Shown in pieces: positions 6,949 to 13,617 of a DNA stretch of 18,949 nucleotides. Each line of letters begins with the position of its first letter. Within the stretch, counting starts at the first letter, position 1. Location: positions 1 to 18,949 of the forward strand of contig CAZUXE010000030.1 of the NCBI GenBank assembly GCA_964624585.1, written 5' to 3'. The notes beneath the pieces are model-generated. The model saw only the letters and a list, made by a program, of their open reading frames with translations. It ran no database searches and was not told the origin of the DNA. The stretch is from CAZUXE01 sp964624585 (lineage in GTDB: Bacteria; Hydrothermota; Tepidihabitantia; B3-TA06). Position numbers and translations under genes: made by a program.

Positions 6949-7983
6949 CTATCTGAACTTGATGAGCAGAACATCTCTATCCTGCACAAGGTAATCTTTG
7001 CCTTCAATTTTCATTTTTCCCTGATTCGCACTTTCAAGCCACGAACCACAAGCTATTAAATCTTCAGCCCTAACAACTTCTGTTTTTATAAACCCTGCAG
7101 CAATATCGGCATGTATCTTTTCTGCAGCCTCCAAGGCCGTAGAACCCTCTTTTATAAGCCAGGCTCTAACCTCATCACCTTTAACCGTATAAAATCGAAT
7201 CAATCCCAGCTTTTTTCTTGCCTCTTCAAGAATTCCCTCTAGTCCATGAACATCAACGCCAATCTCCGCTCTTAACTGTTCCTTTTCACTGTTTGAAAAC
7301 TCACTAATCCCTTCCTCCAGAGAAACTGAAAGTCGATAACATTCGGGATAATTGAAAGATAGAGCATTTGCAGTATCTGCAAAATTACAGATATCTATCC
7401 TGGGACGAGGAATAAGAAGACCGAGAGATTTAAGAAATATCTTATCCGCATCACTGAATGAACCATTTAGGTTAAAATGACCGGAAGAAAGTAAGCGATG
7501 ATAATTATCTAAAAGAGCGACTTCCTCTTTTACATTTGACCTCTTTTTCTGTTTTTGCAAACGTCTTTCTGTAATCTCCAAATCGGCTAAAGCCAATTCG
7601 CTAAGAATAATATCTACGTCTCTTTTAGAATCAATAGACTCAAACACATGCGGAATGCTATTGTTTTCAAAGCTTCTGATAAGATGAATAATAAGATCTA
7701 CATCCCTTATATGCCCTAAAAACTTGTTACCTAAGCCTTCACCCTTGTGAGCGTCTTTTATGAGACCTGCAATATCAACTACTTCAATCTGAGCAAAGGT
7801 TAACTTCTTAGGTTTAAGCAAGTTACCTAGCTCGGTAAGAACAGAATCCGACAATACAGCCATACCGTGATTGGCATCTATAGTAGTAAAAGGATAAGGT
7901 TGCGCTTCAGCGCCTGCATTAGTTAAGAGATTGAATAGTGATGACTTACCAACATTAGGCAAACCTACAATGCCAATTTTCAC
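6949..7983 (-). CDS. ychF: Redox-regulated ATPase YchF/OLA1
   Basis: Obg-family P-loop protein that prefers ATP and binds ribosomes. The 344-aa product, slightly shorter than the usual ~363, has the P-loop GLPNVGKSS (7-15), the switch-II motif DIAGL (70-74) followed by HKGEGLGNKFL, a helical coiled-coil arm at about 130-160, and a C-terminal TGS domain (RFYTVKGDEVRAW to the end). The G4 motif is NFAD (200-203), in keeping with the loss of strict guanine recognition in YchF. The start is GTG at 7983, sharing one base with the pth stop (TAGTG). The pth-ychF pairing is very widely conserved. Confidence 0.95.
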   Translation of the reverse strand: MKIGIVGLPNVGKSSLFNLLTNAGAEAQPYPFTTIDANHGMAVLSDSVLTELGNLLKPKKLTFAQIEVVDIAGLIKDAHKGEGLGNKFLGHIRDVDLIIHLIRSFENNSIPHVFESIDSKRDVDIILSELALADLEITERRLQKQKKRSNVKEEVALLDNYHRLLSSGHFNLNGSFSDADKIFLKSLGLLIPRPRIDICNFADTANALSFNYPECYRLSVSLEEGISEFSNSEKEQLRAEIGVDVHGLEGILEEARKKLGLIRFYTVKGDEVRAWLIKEGSTALEAAEKIHADIAAGFIKTEVVRAEDLIACGSWLESANQGKMKIEGKDYLVQDRDVLLIKFR

Positions 7984-8543
7984 TACCCACTTCCTTGAAA
8001 AGAATTAACGTGATTCATGGCTACATCAATTCCTCTTGAAGCCGCTAATAGTATTGCATCCTTCGCCCGGTTGATGATATCGGGAAGTTCTTCCAACTCT
8101 TGTTTAGAAAACGATGACAATACATAATCCGAAAGCTCAGCTCCATCAGGACGCGGCCCTACACCAACCCTTAACCTTGGGAAGTCTTCAGAACCAAGAG
8201 AGCTACAAATGGAAGCTAATCCATTATGACCACTAGTTCCGCCATGCTTACGTAAAAGAATACGTCCAAAATCCAAATCAACATCATCAACTATAACAAT
8301 ATATTGATCAGGATTTTCTTTAAGCGTTTGTTTCACAGCATCGCCTGAACAATTCATATAAGTCATTGGTTTAACAAGCCATAATTCTGCCTGAGAATAT
8401 CGCCCCATGGCACGCAAACTCTGGCGCCACGGCTTGAATTTAAACCCTTTTTTGAGAGCGATTGCATCAACCACCATAAACCCTATATTATGACGGCTGA
8501 AAAGATATTCATCTCCAGGATTTCCCAGACCGAATACTATCAC
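7983..8543 (-). CDS. pth: Peptidyl-tRNA hydrolase
   Basis: Frees tRNA from peptidyl-tRNAs dropped by ribosomes. The 186-aa product has all key residues: N8 in GLGNPG, catalytic H18 in SRHNIGF, N64 in KPMTYMN, the supporting D87 in VDDVDLD, and N107 in GTSGHNG. The start is GTG at 8543; no ATG lies nearby. The Shine-Dalgarno is weak: an AAGGA overlapping the region just after the rplY stop is about 15 bases away, and a GGGA is too close. It is coupled to ychF by a one-base overlap. The rplY-pth pair is common because both act at the ribosome. Confidence 0.95.
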   Translation of the reverse strand: MIVFGLGNPGDEYLFSRHNIGFMVVDAIALKKGFKFKPWRQSLRAMGRYSQAELWLVKPMTYMNCSGDAVKQTLKENPDQYIVIVDDVDLDFGRILLRKHGGTSGHNGLASICSSLGSEDFPRLRVGVGPRPDGAELSDYVLSSFSKQELEELPDIINRAKDAILLAASRGIDVAMNHVNSFQGSG

Positions 8544-8564
8544 TCCCGACTCACCAGTCCTTGG

Positions 8565-9230
8565 CTAACTCTCGCTCTTTGCAGCACCCTCTTCGCCTTC
8601 ACCAGCTTCACCTTCTTCACCCTCAGCTTCACCTTCTTCACCCTCAGCTCCATCAACTGCAACCTCGGCAACCCTGCGAGCTTTAGCTACCGCAACAATA
8701 ACAGCCTGAGGAGGATCAATAAGCTCCACATCTTCAGGAATATCTAAATCGCCAATACGAATGGCATCACCAATATTAAGTTCAGATATATCAATATCAA
8801 AACTAAGAGGTAAGTTAGCCACCGTTCCTTTCACATTTACTTCATAACGAACATGATCTACCAGACCGCCAAGTTTCAAGCCTTCAGGCGTTCCGGTAAC
8901 CATGATAGGAACACTAACCTGTATCAACTCGCCAGAGTGAATCTTCTGAAAATCAATATTCAAATATTCCTCAGTAATAGGATGACGCTGTATGGCCTTT
9001 ATTACTGCACGGAAAGACTCACCCTCAGGCGGAGAAAGTTCAGCAATCAACAGTTTTCCGCGTAGACTGTTCAATACACCTTTAAAATTATCTTTCTCTA
9101 CGGTAATCACCTGATTCTCCCCATTCCGCTCATACACAACTGCCGGAATTAACCCGTCCTTGCGGAGCTTCCTGGTAACAGATTTTCCAGTACCCTCTCT
9201 AAGGGCATATTTTAACAAATTATCTGCCAT
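8565..9230 (-). CDS. rplY: 50S ribosomal protein L25, CTC type, acidic tail
   Basis: Large-subunit protein that binds 5S rRNA. The 221-aa product is the long CTC/TL5 form: an L25 domain (about 1-92, with GKSVTRKLRKDGLIPAVVY), the second beta-domain (about 93-182) and a Glu/Gly/Ala tail from about 193. The tail is built of repeated E-G-E-E-G-E-A units and is encoded in part by a 21-bp tandem repeat. The ATG at 9230 has a clear AAGGAG site. The 38-bp gap to prs upstream holds no promoter or terminator that I can see, so it should be read through from prs. Confidence 0.95.
   Translation of the reverse strand: MADNLLKYALREGTGKSVTRKLRKDGLIPAVVYERNGENQVITVEKDNFKGVLNSLRGKLLIAELSPPEGESFRAVIKAIQRHPITEEYLNIDFQKIHSGELIQVSVPIMVTGTPEGLKLGGLVDHVRYEVNVKGTVANLPLSFDIDISELNIGDAIRIGDLDIPEDVELIDPPQAVIVAVAKARRVAEVAVDGAEGEEGEAEGEEGEAGEGEEGAAKSES
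8604..8645. repeat. Two tandem 21-bp repeats in the rplY tail
   Basis: The plus-strand unit at 8604-8624 is repeated exactly at 8625-8645, and the first four or five bases of a third copy follow. The unit is 21 bp, in frame, encoding seven residues of the Glu/Gly/Ala tail of L25. Exact repetition at DNA level suggests recent slippage, so the tail length may vary between strains. Confidence 0.85.
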
Positions 9231-9268
9231 CGTTCTCCTTAATTCTTAAATATCTCAAAGTCTTAAAC

Positions 9269-10210
9269 TTAAATAAACAATGCACTTACTGATTCACCAT
9301 TATGAATCCTGCGTACCGCTTCAGCCAAAAGTTTAGCTATAGACAATACCTTGATTTTATCGCCCATACGACGATTGTGAACCGGCAATGTATCAGTTAT
9401 TACAATTTCTTTTATTGGTGAGGCATTCAATCTTTCTATACCATCACCTGCTAAAACTCCGTGAGTTGCCGCAACCCTTACTTCCTTAGCCCCCTTTGAA
9501 AGTATCATGTCAGTGGCCTGCAAAAGTGTTGAACCAGTGCTTATCAAGTCATCAAGTAGCAGACAAACCTTTCCTTCAACATCTCCCACAACATTAAGCG
9601 CTTCGGGTTGATCTTTCTTTTCGCGACGTTTATCCACTATAGCCATGGGCAAACCGCCCATTCTTTTTGCATATCCTCTTGCCCTTTTGGCACTTCCGGC
9701 ATCAGGTGCAACCATAACATAGTTCGATAAATCCCTTTTACCAAAATATTCGGCAAACACCGGTGATGAGTACAGGTGGTCAACCGGTATGGAAAAAAAA
9801 CCTTGTATCTGTTCGGCATGTAAATCAATTGCCAATACTCTGTTTATACCCGCCTGCGTAAGAAGATCAGCTACTAACTTAGCGGCAATCGGCACTCTTG
9901 GTTCATCTTTTTTATCTTGACGCGCGTATCCGTAATAAGGAATTATAGCGGTAATTCGTGATGCCGAAGCTCTTTTGGCAGCATCAACCATAAGAAGCAA
10001 TTCCATAAGGTTATCAGCAGGCGATTGGGTTGATTGAACAATAAATACATCAGCTCCCCTGACATTCTCTTCAATCTTTACCCGAATCTCTCCATCGCTA
10101 AACTTATCAACAATAGCCTTACCAAGAACAACACCCAGTTCAACACATATGTCATTTGCTAACTTGGGAACGGAATTCCCACAAAAGACCTTCATTGTAT
10201 CACGTACCAT
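9269..10210 (-). CDS. prs: Ribose-phosphate pyrophosphokinase (PRPP synthase)
   Basis: Makes phosphoribosyl pyrophosphate from ribose 5-phosphate and ATP for purine, pyrimidine, His, Trp and NAD synthesis. The 313-aa product has FSDGEIRVKIEENVRG (38-52), the ATP-binding IPYYGYARQDKK (90-101), catalytic H131 in DLHAEQIQGFF, and the PRPP loop DDLISTGST (220-228), a variant of the common DDMIDTAGT. The ATG at 10210 has a good AAGGAG site. It begins 22 bases after the 3' end of tRNA-Gln with no promoter in the gap, so its mRNA is probably released by tRNA processing. A few residues precede the usual N-terminus. Confidence 0.96.
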   Translation of the reverse strand: MVRDTMKVFCGNSVPKLANDICVELGVVLGKAIVDKFSDGEIRVKIEENVRGADVFIVQSTQSPADNLMELLLMVDAAKRASASRITAIIPYYGYARQDKKDEPRVPIAAKLVADLLTQAGINRVLAIDLHAEQIQGFFSIPVDHLYSSPVFAEYFGKRDLSNYVMVAPDAGSAKRARGYAKRMGGLPMAIVDKRREKKDQPEALNVVGDVEGKVCLLLDDLISTGSTLLQATDMILSKGAKEVRVAATHGVLAGDGIERLNASPIKEIVITDTLPVHNRRMGDKIKVLSIAKLLAEAVRRIHNGESVSALFI

Positions 10211-10232
10211 GTTGCTCCTTTTCTTTTACGAA

Positions 10233-10303
10233 CTGGGGCGCAGGGATTCGAACCCCGATACTAGGAACCAAAGTCCTATGTCCTGCCATTAGACGACGCC
10301 CCA
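10233..10303 (-). tRNA. tRNA-Gln (anticodon TTG)
   Basis: Folds fully on the minus strand: acceptor TGGGGCG/CGCCCCA with the U1-A72 pair typical of bacterial tRNA-Gln, a 3-bp D stem (GTC/GAC), anticodon stem TAGGA/TCCTA with loop CTTTGGT (anticodon TTG), T arm CGGGG-TTCGAAT-CCCTG (one G-T pair) and discriminator G at 10233. The length is 71 nt. CCA is not encoded. The first 15 bases also encode the end of ispE. The position between ispE and prs is known from deltaproteobacteria. Confidence 0.97.
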
Positions 10304-11134
10304 TTTTTCTAATGTCGTTGTTCTGAACAACTTACCTTTTTGTTCCAAAGGTAATTTAACCTCAAACCCTACCGGAAATGCCGCAAACAGCGACGAACCT
10401 GAACCTGACATACCGGCAAACCAAGCCCCCTTATTCCTGAACCACTCTACCATTAGTCCAAGATCGGGATATCTTCCATAAACAACATCTTCAAATGAGT
10501 TGTACAACCACTTCCCTGCTTCCTCGTAATCACGCTTAACAAGAGCGTCAAGCAGAAGTCTACACGAATTCACGCCTTTTGTCAACCGCTTCAAGTGTTT
10601 ATACGCCCAAACTGTAGATACTCCAAAGCCTGGAGAGTAAATGTAAAGTTCAAAAGGAGGTATATCCACCTTTTCAAAGTCTTCCCCTCTACCAGTAACA
10701 AGATAAGGCCTGGGACGTAGGAAAAACGGACAATCCATGCCTATTTCTAAAGCTAAAGCCCTTAATTCATCATAGCTCAGGTTCGTTTCGAACAATTTAT
10801 TAAGACCAAGAAGCGCAGCCGAAGCGTCCGATGAGCCTCCGCCAAGTCCATGACCAACCGGTATATCTTTTTTTAATTCGATACTTACGCCTGAACGAAC
10901 ACCTGTATAGGTAAAAAAAAGCTCTGCAGCCTTAACAACCAAATTTGCAGACCCCACGGGAATATAAGGAAGATTGCAGCTCAATTCTACCCCATGAGTA
11001 ATTGGAAAAAACGTAAGGGTATCAAATATAGCTATTGGAAAGAAAAGCGAACGAATATCGTGATAGGCGTCCTTACGACGATTCTCAACCCAAAGCCCAA
11101 TATTTACTTTAGCCGGAGTTTTCAAGGTAATCAA
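10289..11134 (-). CDS. ispE: 4-diphosphocytidyl-2-C-methyl-D-erythritol kinase
   Basis: GHMP-family kinase of the non-mevalonate isoprenoid pathway. The 281-aa product has PAKVNIGLWV with K9, the ATP loop GHGLGGGSSDASA (94-106), D134 in GMDCPFF as likely catalytic base, and the C-terminal GMSGSGSSLFA. The start is TTG at 11134, fixed by AGGAGG six bases upstream; the gene overlaps the 3' end of the rfbD-like gene by 26 bp. At its other end the codons Trp-Gly-Val-Val-stop lie within tRNA-Gln, so RNase P cleavage at 10303 would remove the stop codon from the mRNA. Confidence 0.95.
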   Translation of the reverse strand: MITLKTPAKVNIGLWVENRRKDAYHDIRSLFFPIAIFDTLTFFPITHGVELSCNLPYIPVGSANLVVKAAELFFTYTGVRSGVSIELKKDIPVGHGLGGGSSDASAALLGLNKLFETNLSYDELRALALEIGMDCPFFLRPRPYLVTGRGEDFEKVDIPPFELYIYSPGFGVSTVWAYKHLKRLTKGVNSCRLLLDALVKRDYEEAGKWLYNSFEDVVYGRYPDLGLMVEWFRNKGAWFAGMSGSGSSLFAAFPVGFEVKLPLEQKGKLFRTTTLEKWGVV

Positions 11135-11954
11135 TCAAAGCCTCCTGCCAAGAACGCAACACCTTTCCGGTAAGCTCCCTATAACGTCTAGATTCCAAGA
11201 TAGATTGTCCAGGACGCCTGGCAATAAAACCAACATTATCACCTGAAACCTTAAGCAATTTAATATCAAGATTAAGATGAGCTATTATTTCACTGCCCAT
11301 TTGAAAACGTGAACAGCCGCCGGAATTACTTAGATGAAAAATCCCTGTATATTCTGATTGCGCAATTTCATCAATCGCGGGCAGAAGGTCAGGAATATAA
11401 CCCGGAGAACCAAGGTGATCTGCAGCTAACTTAAGCGGTTTAGATAATTTAAGCGATTCTTTAACAAAGGAAATAAAGTCATAAGCCTTCCCGAAAAGCC
11501 AAGCTACCCTAATTGTGACATAGTTGGACAAAAGACTTGCCACAGTCTTCTCCCCTTCCAGCTTAGTTTGCCCATAGATATTTATTGGAAAAGGAATATC
11601 GGATTCATTGTAAGGGCTATCCTTATGTCCATCAAAAACGTAATCTGTACTAAAGTAGACAAGCCTTGCCCTAACATCTGCCGCAGCAGCGGCTATGTTA
11701 CGACTAGCCAAAACGTTATCTTTGTGCGCTTGTTCCGGATATTTTTCACATGCGTCAACACCTGTCATAGCAGCCGCATGGTAGATAATGGAAGGTTGCA
11801 GTCTCTTAACAAATGAATTGACCTTACGATGCTTAGAAAGCTCAAGCTCCTTTCTGGTAATACCCACTACTTCCACTTCAGCTTGTTTCTTGAAATAATC
11901 GTAGAGCGAACTTCCCAAACGTCCACCGCTTCCGGTAATGAGTATCCCAGACAT
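11109..11954 (-). CDS. dTDP-4-dehydrorhamnose reductase-like (RmlD/RfbD family)
   Basis: Extended short-chain reductase of the RmlD family, 281 aa; the family reduces dTDP-4-keto-L-rhamnose to dTDP-L-rhamnose. The Rossmann motif is ITGSGGRLG (G8, G11, G14). The active site is STDYVFDG (102-109) with Tyr and Lys in YGQTK (Y127, K131), the spacing of RmlD. No other rhamnose gene is present, so the substrate is open: distant homologues act as the MAT2B-type regulatory subunit or on other sugars. It is the first gene of the long minus-strand cluster. The ATG at 11954 has no Shine-Dalgarno and lies five bases from a -10 element, suggesting a leaderless mRNA. Confidence 0.85.
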   Translation of the reverse strand: MSGILITGSGGRLGSSLYDYFKKQAEVEVVGITRKELELSKHRKVNSFVKRLQPSIIYHAAAMTGVDACEKYPEQAHKDNVLASRNIAAAAADVRARLVYFSTDYVFDGHKDSPYNESDIPFPINIYGQTKLEGEKTVASLLSNYVTIRVAWLFGKAYDFISFVKESLKLSKPLKLAADHLGSPGYIPDLLPAIDEIAQSEYTGIFHLSNSGGCSRFQMGSEIIAHLNLDIKLLKVSGDNVGFIARRPGQSILESRRYRELTGKVLRSWQEALIDYLENSG

Positions 11955-11959
11955 ACCGA

Positions 11960-11987
11960 AGTCTAGCTCTGAAACGACTTATGTCAA
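11960..11987 (-). promoter_or_regulatory. Promoter of the minus-strand cluster, apparently leaderless
   Basis: On the minus strand TTGACA (11982-11987) is followed after 16 bases by TAGACT (11960-11965). Counting from the -10, transcription should start at 11954 or 11953, at the first bases of the rfbD-like ATG. No Shine-Dalgarno precedes that ATG. Confidence 0.7.
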
Positions 11988-12011
11988 GAAACCCTACAAA
12001 AGGACTTGACA
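11982..12011. promoter_or_regulatory. Inverted TGTCAAG/CTTGACA pair joining two divergent promoters
   Basis: TGTCAAG (11982-11988) and CTTGACA (12005-12011) are perfect 7-bp inverted arms around 16 bases. Each contains the -35 hexamer of one of the two divergent promoters. The symmetry may be a by-product of the two -35 boxes, or it may form part of an operator for the adjacent Rrf2 regulator. Confidence 0.4.
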
Positions 12012-12034
12012 AACCTAATCCATACCGTTATAAT
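12006..12034 (+). promoter_or_regulatory. Consensus sigma-70 promoter of the rrf2 operon
   Basis: TTGACA (12006-12011), 17 bases, TATAAT (12029-12034): a perfect match in both boxes and spacing. The predicted transcription start is 12041, one base before the GTG of the regulator, so the mRNA would be leaderless. Such a strong promoter in front of an Rrf2 gene implies that it is held down by a repressor, possibly Rrf2 itself. Confidence 0.85.
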
Positions 12035-12041
12035 AGTAATT

Positions 12042-12443
12042 GTGAATAGGTTAAATACTACAGTTCGCTACGCAGTGCGTGCAACCCTGGCCTTGGCCAA
12101 TCATCGCGATAAGGCCTTATCTATCAAAGCTATATCTGAAATGGAAAATCTTTCTATTAAGTATTTAGAACAGCTATTTCTTAAGTTACGTAAATCAGGG
12201 CTGGTACGAAGCGTTAGAGGTATGCATGGCGGTTATTTCCTTGCCCGTGCGCCTGAGAAAATAACCCTTGGCGATGTAATTCGCGCGGTGCAACCCAACG
12301 GCGTTTACGTTGCGCCATGCACTAAACGCAAAGGACGTTGTGAACGCCAGAAAAAATGTCAGGCGAGCGAATACTGGGATAATCTCCAAAATCTTCTTGA
12401 CGACTTCTTCAACAGGGTTACTCTGGCAAGTATTCAAAAATGA
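12042..12443 (+). CDS. Rrf2-family regulator with IscR-like cysteine triad
   Basis: Winged-helix DNA-binding protein of the Rrf2 family, 133 aa from GTG 12042. TVRYAVRATLALA (7-19) and the helix-turn-helix region through SIKYLEQLFLKLRKSGLVRS (38-57) with RGMHGGYFLAR are typical. Three cysteines, C93, C100 and C106 (C-X6-C-X5-C), sit where IscR holds its [2Fe-2S] cluster (C-X5-C-X5-C), so it is probably an Fe-S or redox sensor. The GTG lies one base from the predicted transcription start and no upstream ATG exists; a TTG at 12006 falls in the -35 box and is rejected. It heads an operon with cutA and a DUF59 gene, which suggests that it controls metal or Fe-S functions and itself. Confidence 0.9.
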   Translation: MNRLNTTVRYAVRATLALANHRDKALSIKAISEMENLSIKYLEQLFLKLRKSGLVRSVRGMHGGYFLARAPEKITLGDVIRAVQPNGVYVAPCTKRKGRCERQKKCQASEYWDNLQNLLDDFFNRVTLASIQK

Positions 12444-12459
12444 ACGCTCTGGCAAAATA

Positions 12460-12786
12460 ATGACAAACTATCTATCTGTACATACCAGTGTTTCAAATCT
12501 TTCGGATGCAAAAAAACTTTCACGTACCCTGCTTGAAGAAAAATTAATCGCCTGCGCGAACATACTTCCCTGTTCATCAATATATCAATGGCAAGGAAGG
12601 GTTGAGGATTCAGATGAGGTGTTAATGATTTTGAAAACAGATATTGAAACCTATCCGCTTCTGGAAAACCGCTTGCGCAATCTGCATCCCTATGAGGAAC
12701 CCATGATTGTCGCTTTTGCCGTCCAGAACGGTTCAAAAAGTTATCTGCAATGGATTAGCAAAAGCCTTGAAAAGAAGGAGAACTAA
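12460..12786 (+). CDS. cutA: Divalent-cation tolerance protein CutA
   Basis: Small trimeric cytoplasmic protein of the CutA1 family, linked by genetics to copper and other divalent-metal tolerance, though its molecular role is unsettled. The 108-aa product shows the family path: SVSNLSDAKKLSRTLLEEKL, IACANILP (30-37), SIYQWQGRVEDSDEVLMILK (40-59) and HPYEEPMIVAFAV (76-88). The ATG at 12460 follows the rrf2 stop by 16 bases with no good Shine-Dalgarno. A longer frame from 12310 runs through the rrf2 end and is rejected. It shares one base with the next gene (TAATG). Confidence 0.94.
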   Translation: MTNYLSVHTSVSNLSDAKKLSRTLLEEKLIACANILPCSSIYQWQGRVEDSDEVLMILKTDIETYPLLENRLRNLHPYEEPMIVAFAVQNGSKSYLQWISKSLEKKEN

Positions 12787-13088
12787 TGGCTGTAACAAAA
12801 GCCCAGGTGCGCGAAGCGCTTAAAAAAGTTATTGACCCTGAAATTGGTATAAATATTGTCGATTTAGGTCTTATCTATGATGTTAATATTGAAAAAAACG
12901 TCGCTTTAATTCGGATGACCCTAACTGTACCCGGATGCCCTTTAGCAAGTATGCTTACTATGCAAGCCGAAAAAGCCGCGGCAAGCGTTGAAGGACTTGA
13001 TGGCGCAAAGGTTGAACTAACCTGGGACCCTCCATGGAATCCAAAAATGATGTCAGATGACGCCAAACGTAAACTAGGTTGGGGATAG
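12786..13088 (+). CDS. DUF59/MIP18-family Fe-S assembly protein (SufT-like)
   Basis: A 100-aa protein of the MIP18/DUF59 family, which takes part in maturation of Fe-S proteins (SufT in bacteria, MIP18 in eukaryotes); related domains also occur in phenylacetate hydroxylase PaaD. It shows VIDPEIGINIVDLGLIYDV (15-33) and the conserved cysteine C51 in TLTVPGCPL. The end, ELTWDPPWNPKMMS, is also typical. The ATG overlaps the cutA stop by one base and has AAGGAG. Placed under an IscR-like regulator it most likely supports Fe-S cluster delivery. No sufBCD or iscSU genes are within the window. Confidence 0.92.
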   Translation: MAVTKAQVREALKKVIDPEIGINIVDLGLIYDVNIEKNVALIRMTLTVPGCPLASMLTMQAEKAAASVEGLDGAKVELTWDPPWNPKMMSDDAKRKLGWG

Positions 13089-13468
13089 TTGCTAGCAAAA
13101 TTAAATAGCTATACGCGGGCAGATAACGACAAAAACGACAAAGCTGATAGTTACTGCCATAAATCGATTATTGATAGCCTGATTACTGGACTACTGACAA
13201 ACAATTACCGCTCAAAGATTCATTCCTAATACAGCGCACTGTGGGTTTGCTCCACATCGGAGAGCCAAATAGCTGTTACTTTGGTATCTTAGCCTGATAA
13301 ATCAGCATAATTAATTAAAACAAGCAATTGTCACTAAAACCTATTTCATTATTTCAACTTTAGCGATATTAACAAAAGAAGGGATGTAAAATTAGATATT
13401 TTTGTAAATTAAATCTTCTCTATCCTACTAAAATCTCTAATTTGGGTAACTTTCCCCGCTCAATTATC
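13089..13468. other. AT-rich noncoding region
   Basis: No convincing gene is seen in these 380 bases. A 10-bp palindrome (TTGCTAGCAA, 13089-13098) follows the DUF59 stop at once. A small hairpin at 13240-13256 pairs TGTGGG with TCCACA (one G-T pair, 5-nt loop). A short dyad around CTGATAAATCAG lies further right. None has the T-run of an intrinsic terminator, and I recognise no riboswitch or known small RNA. Confidence 0.5.
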
Positions 13469-13496
13469 TTGACTTTTGCCCTAAGTTGAATATATT
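13469..13496 (+). promoter_or_regulatory. Promoter of tRNA-Val
   Basis: TTGACT (13469-13474), 16 bases, TATATT (13491-13496). Both boxes differ from consensus by one base. The predicted start near 13503 is six bases before the mature 5' end of the tRNA, leaving a short leader for RNase P. Confidence 0.75.
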
Positions 13497-13508
13497 TACC
13501 GCATGTTA

Positions 13509-13584
13509 GGGCGATTAGCTCAGTTTTGGTTAGAGTACTTGCTTGACATGCAAGGGGTCACTGGTTCAAGTCCAGTATCGCCCA
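13509..13584 (+). tRNA. tRNA-Val (anticodon GAC)
   Basis: Complete cloverleaf: acceptor GGGCGAT/ATCGCCC, D stem GCTC/GAGT (one terminal G-T pair), anticodon stem CTTGC/GCAAG with loop TTGACAT (anticodon GAC), variable loop GGGTC, T arm ACTGG-TTCAAGT-CCAGT and discriminator A. The length is 76 nt; CCA is not encoded. The next gene starts 33 bases downstream with no separate promoter visible. Confidence 0.97.
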
Positions 13585-13617
13585 GTATTATGTCACGAAT
13601 ACAGCTAGAGGGCCACA

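Noticed and set aside
12310..12459. N-terminal extension of cutA from 12310
   Set aside because: It overlaps the coding end of rrf2, is Arg/Lys-rich and has no CutA counterpart; ATG 12460 gives the usual length.
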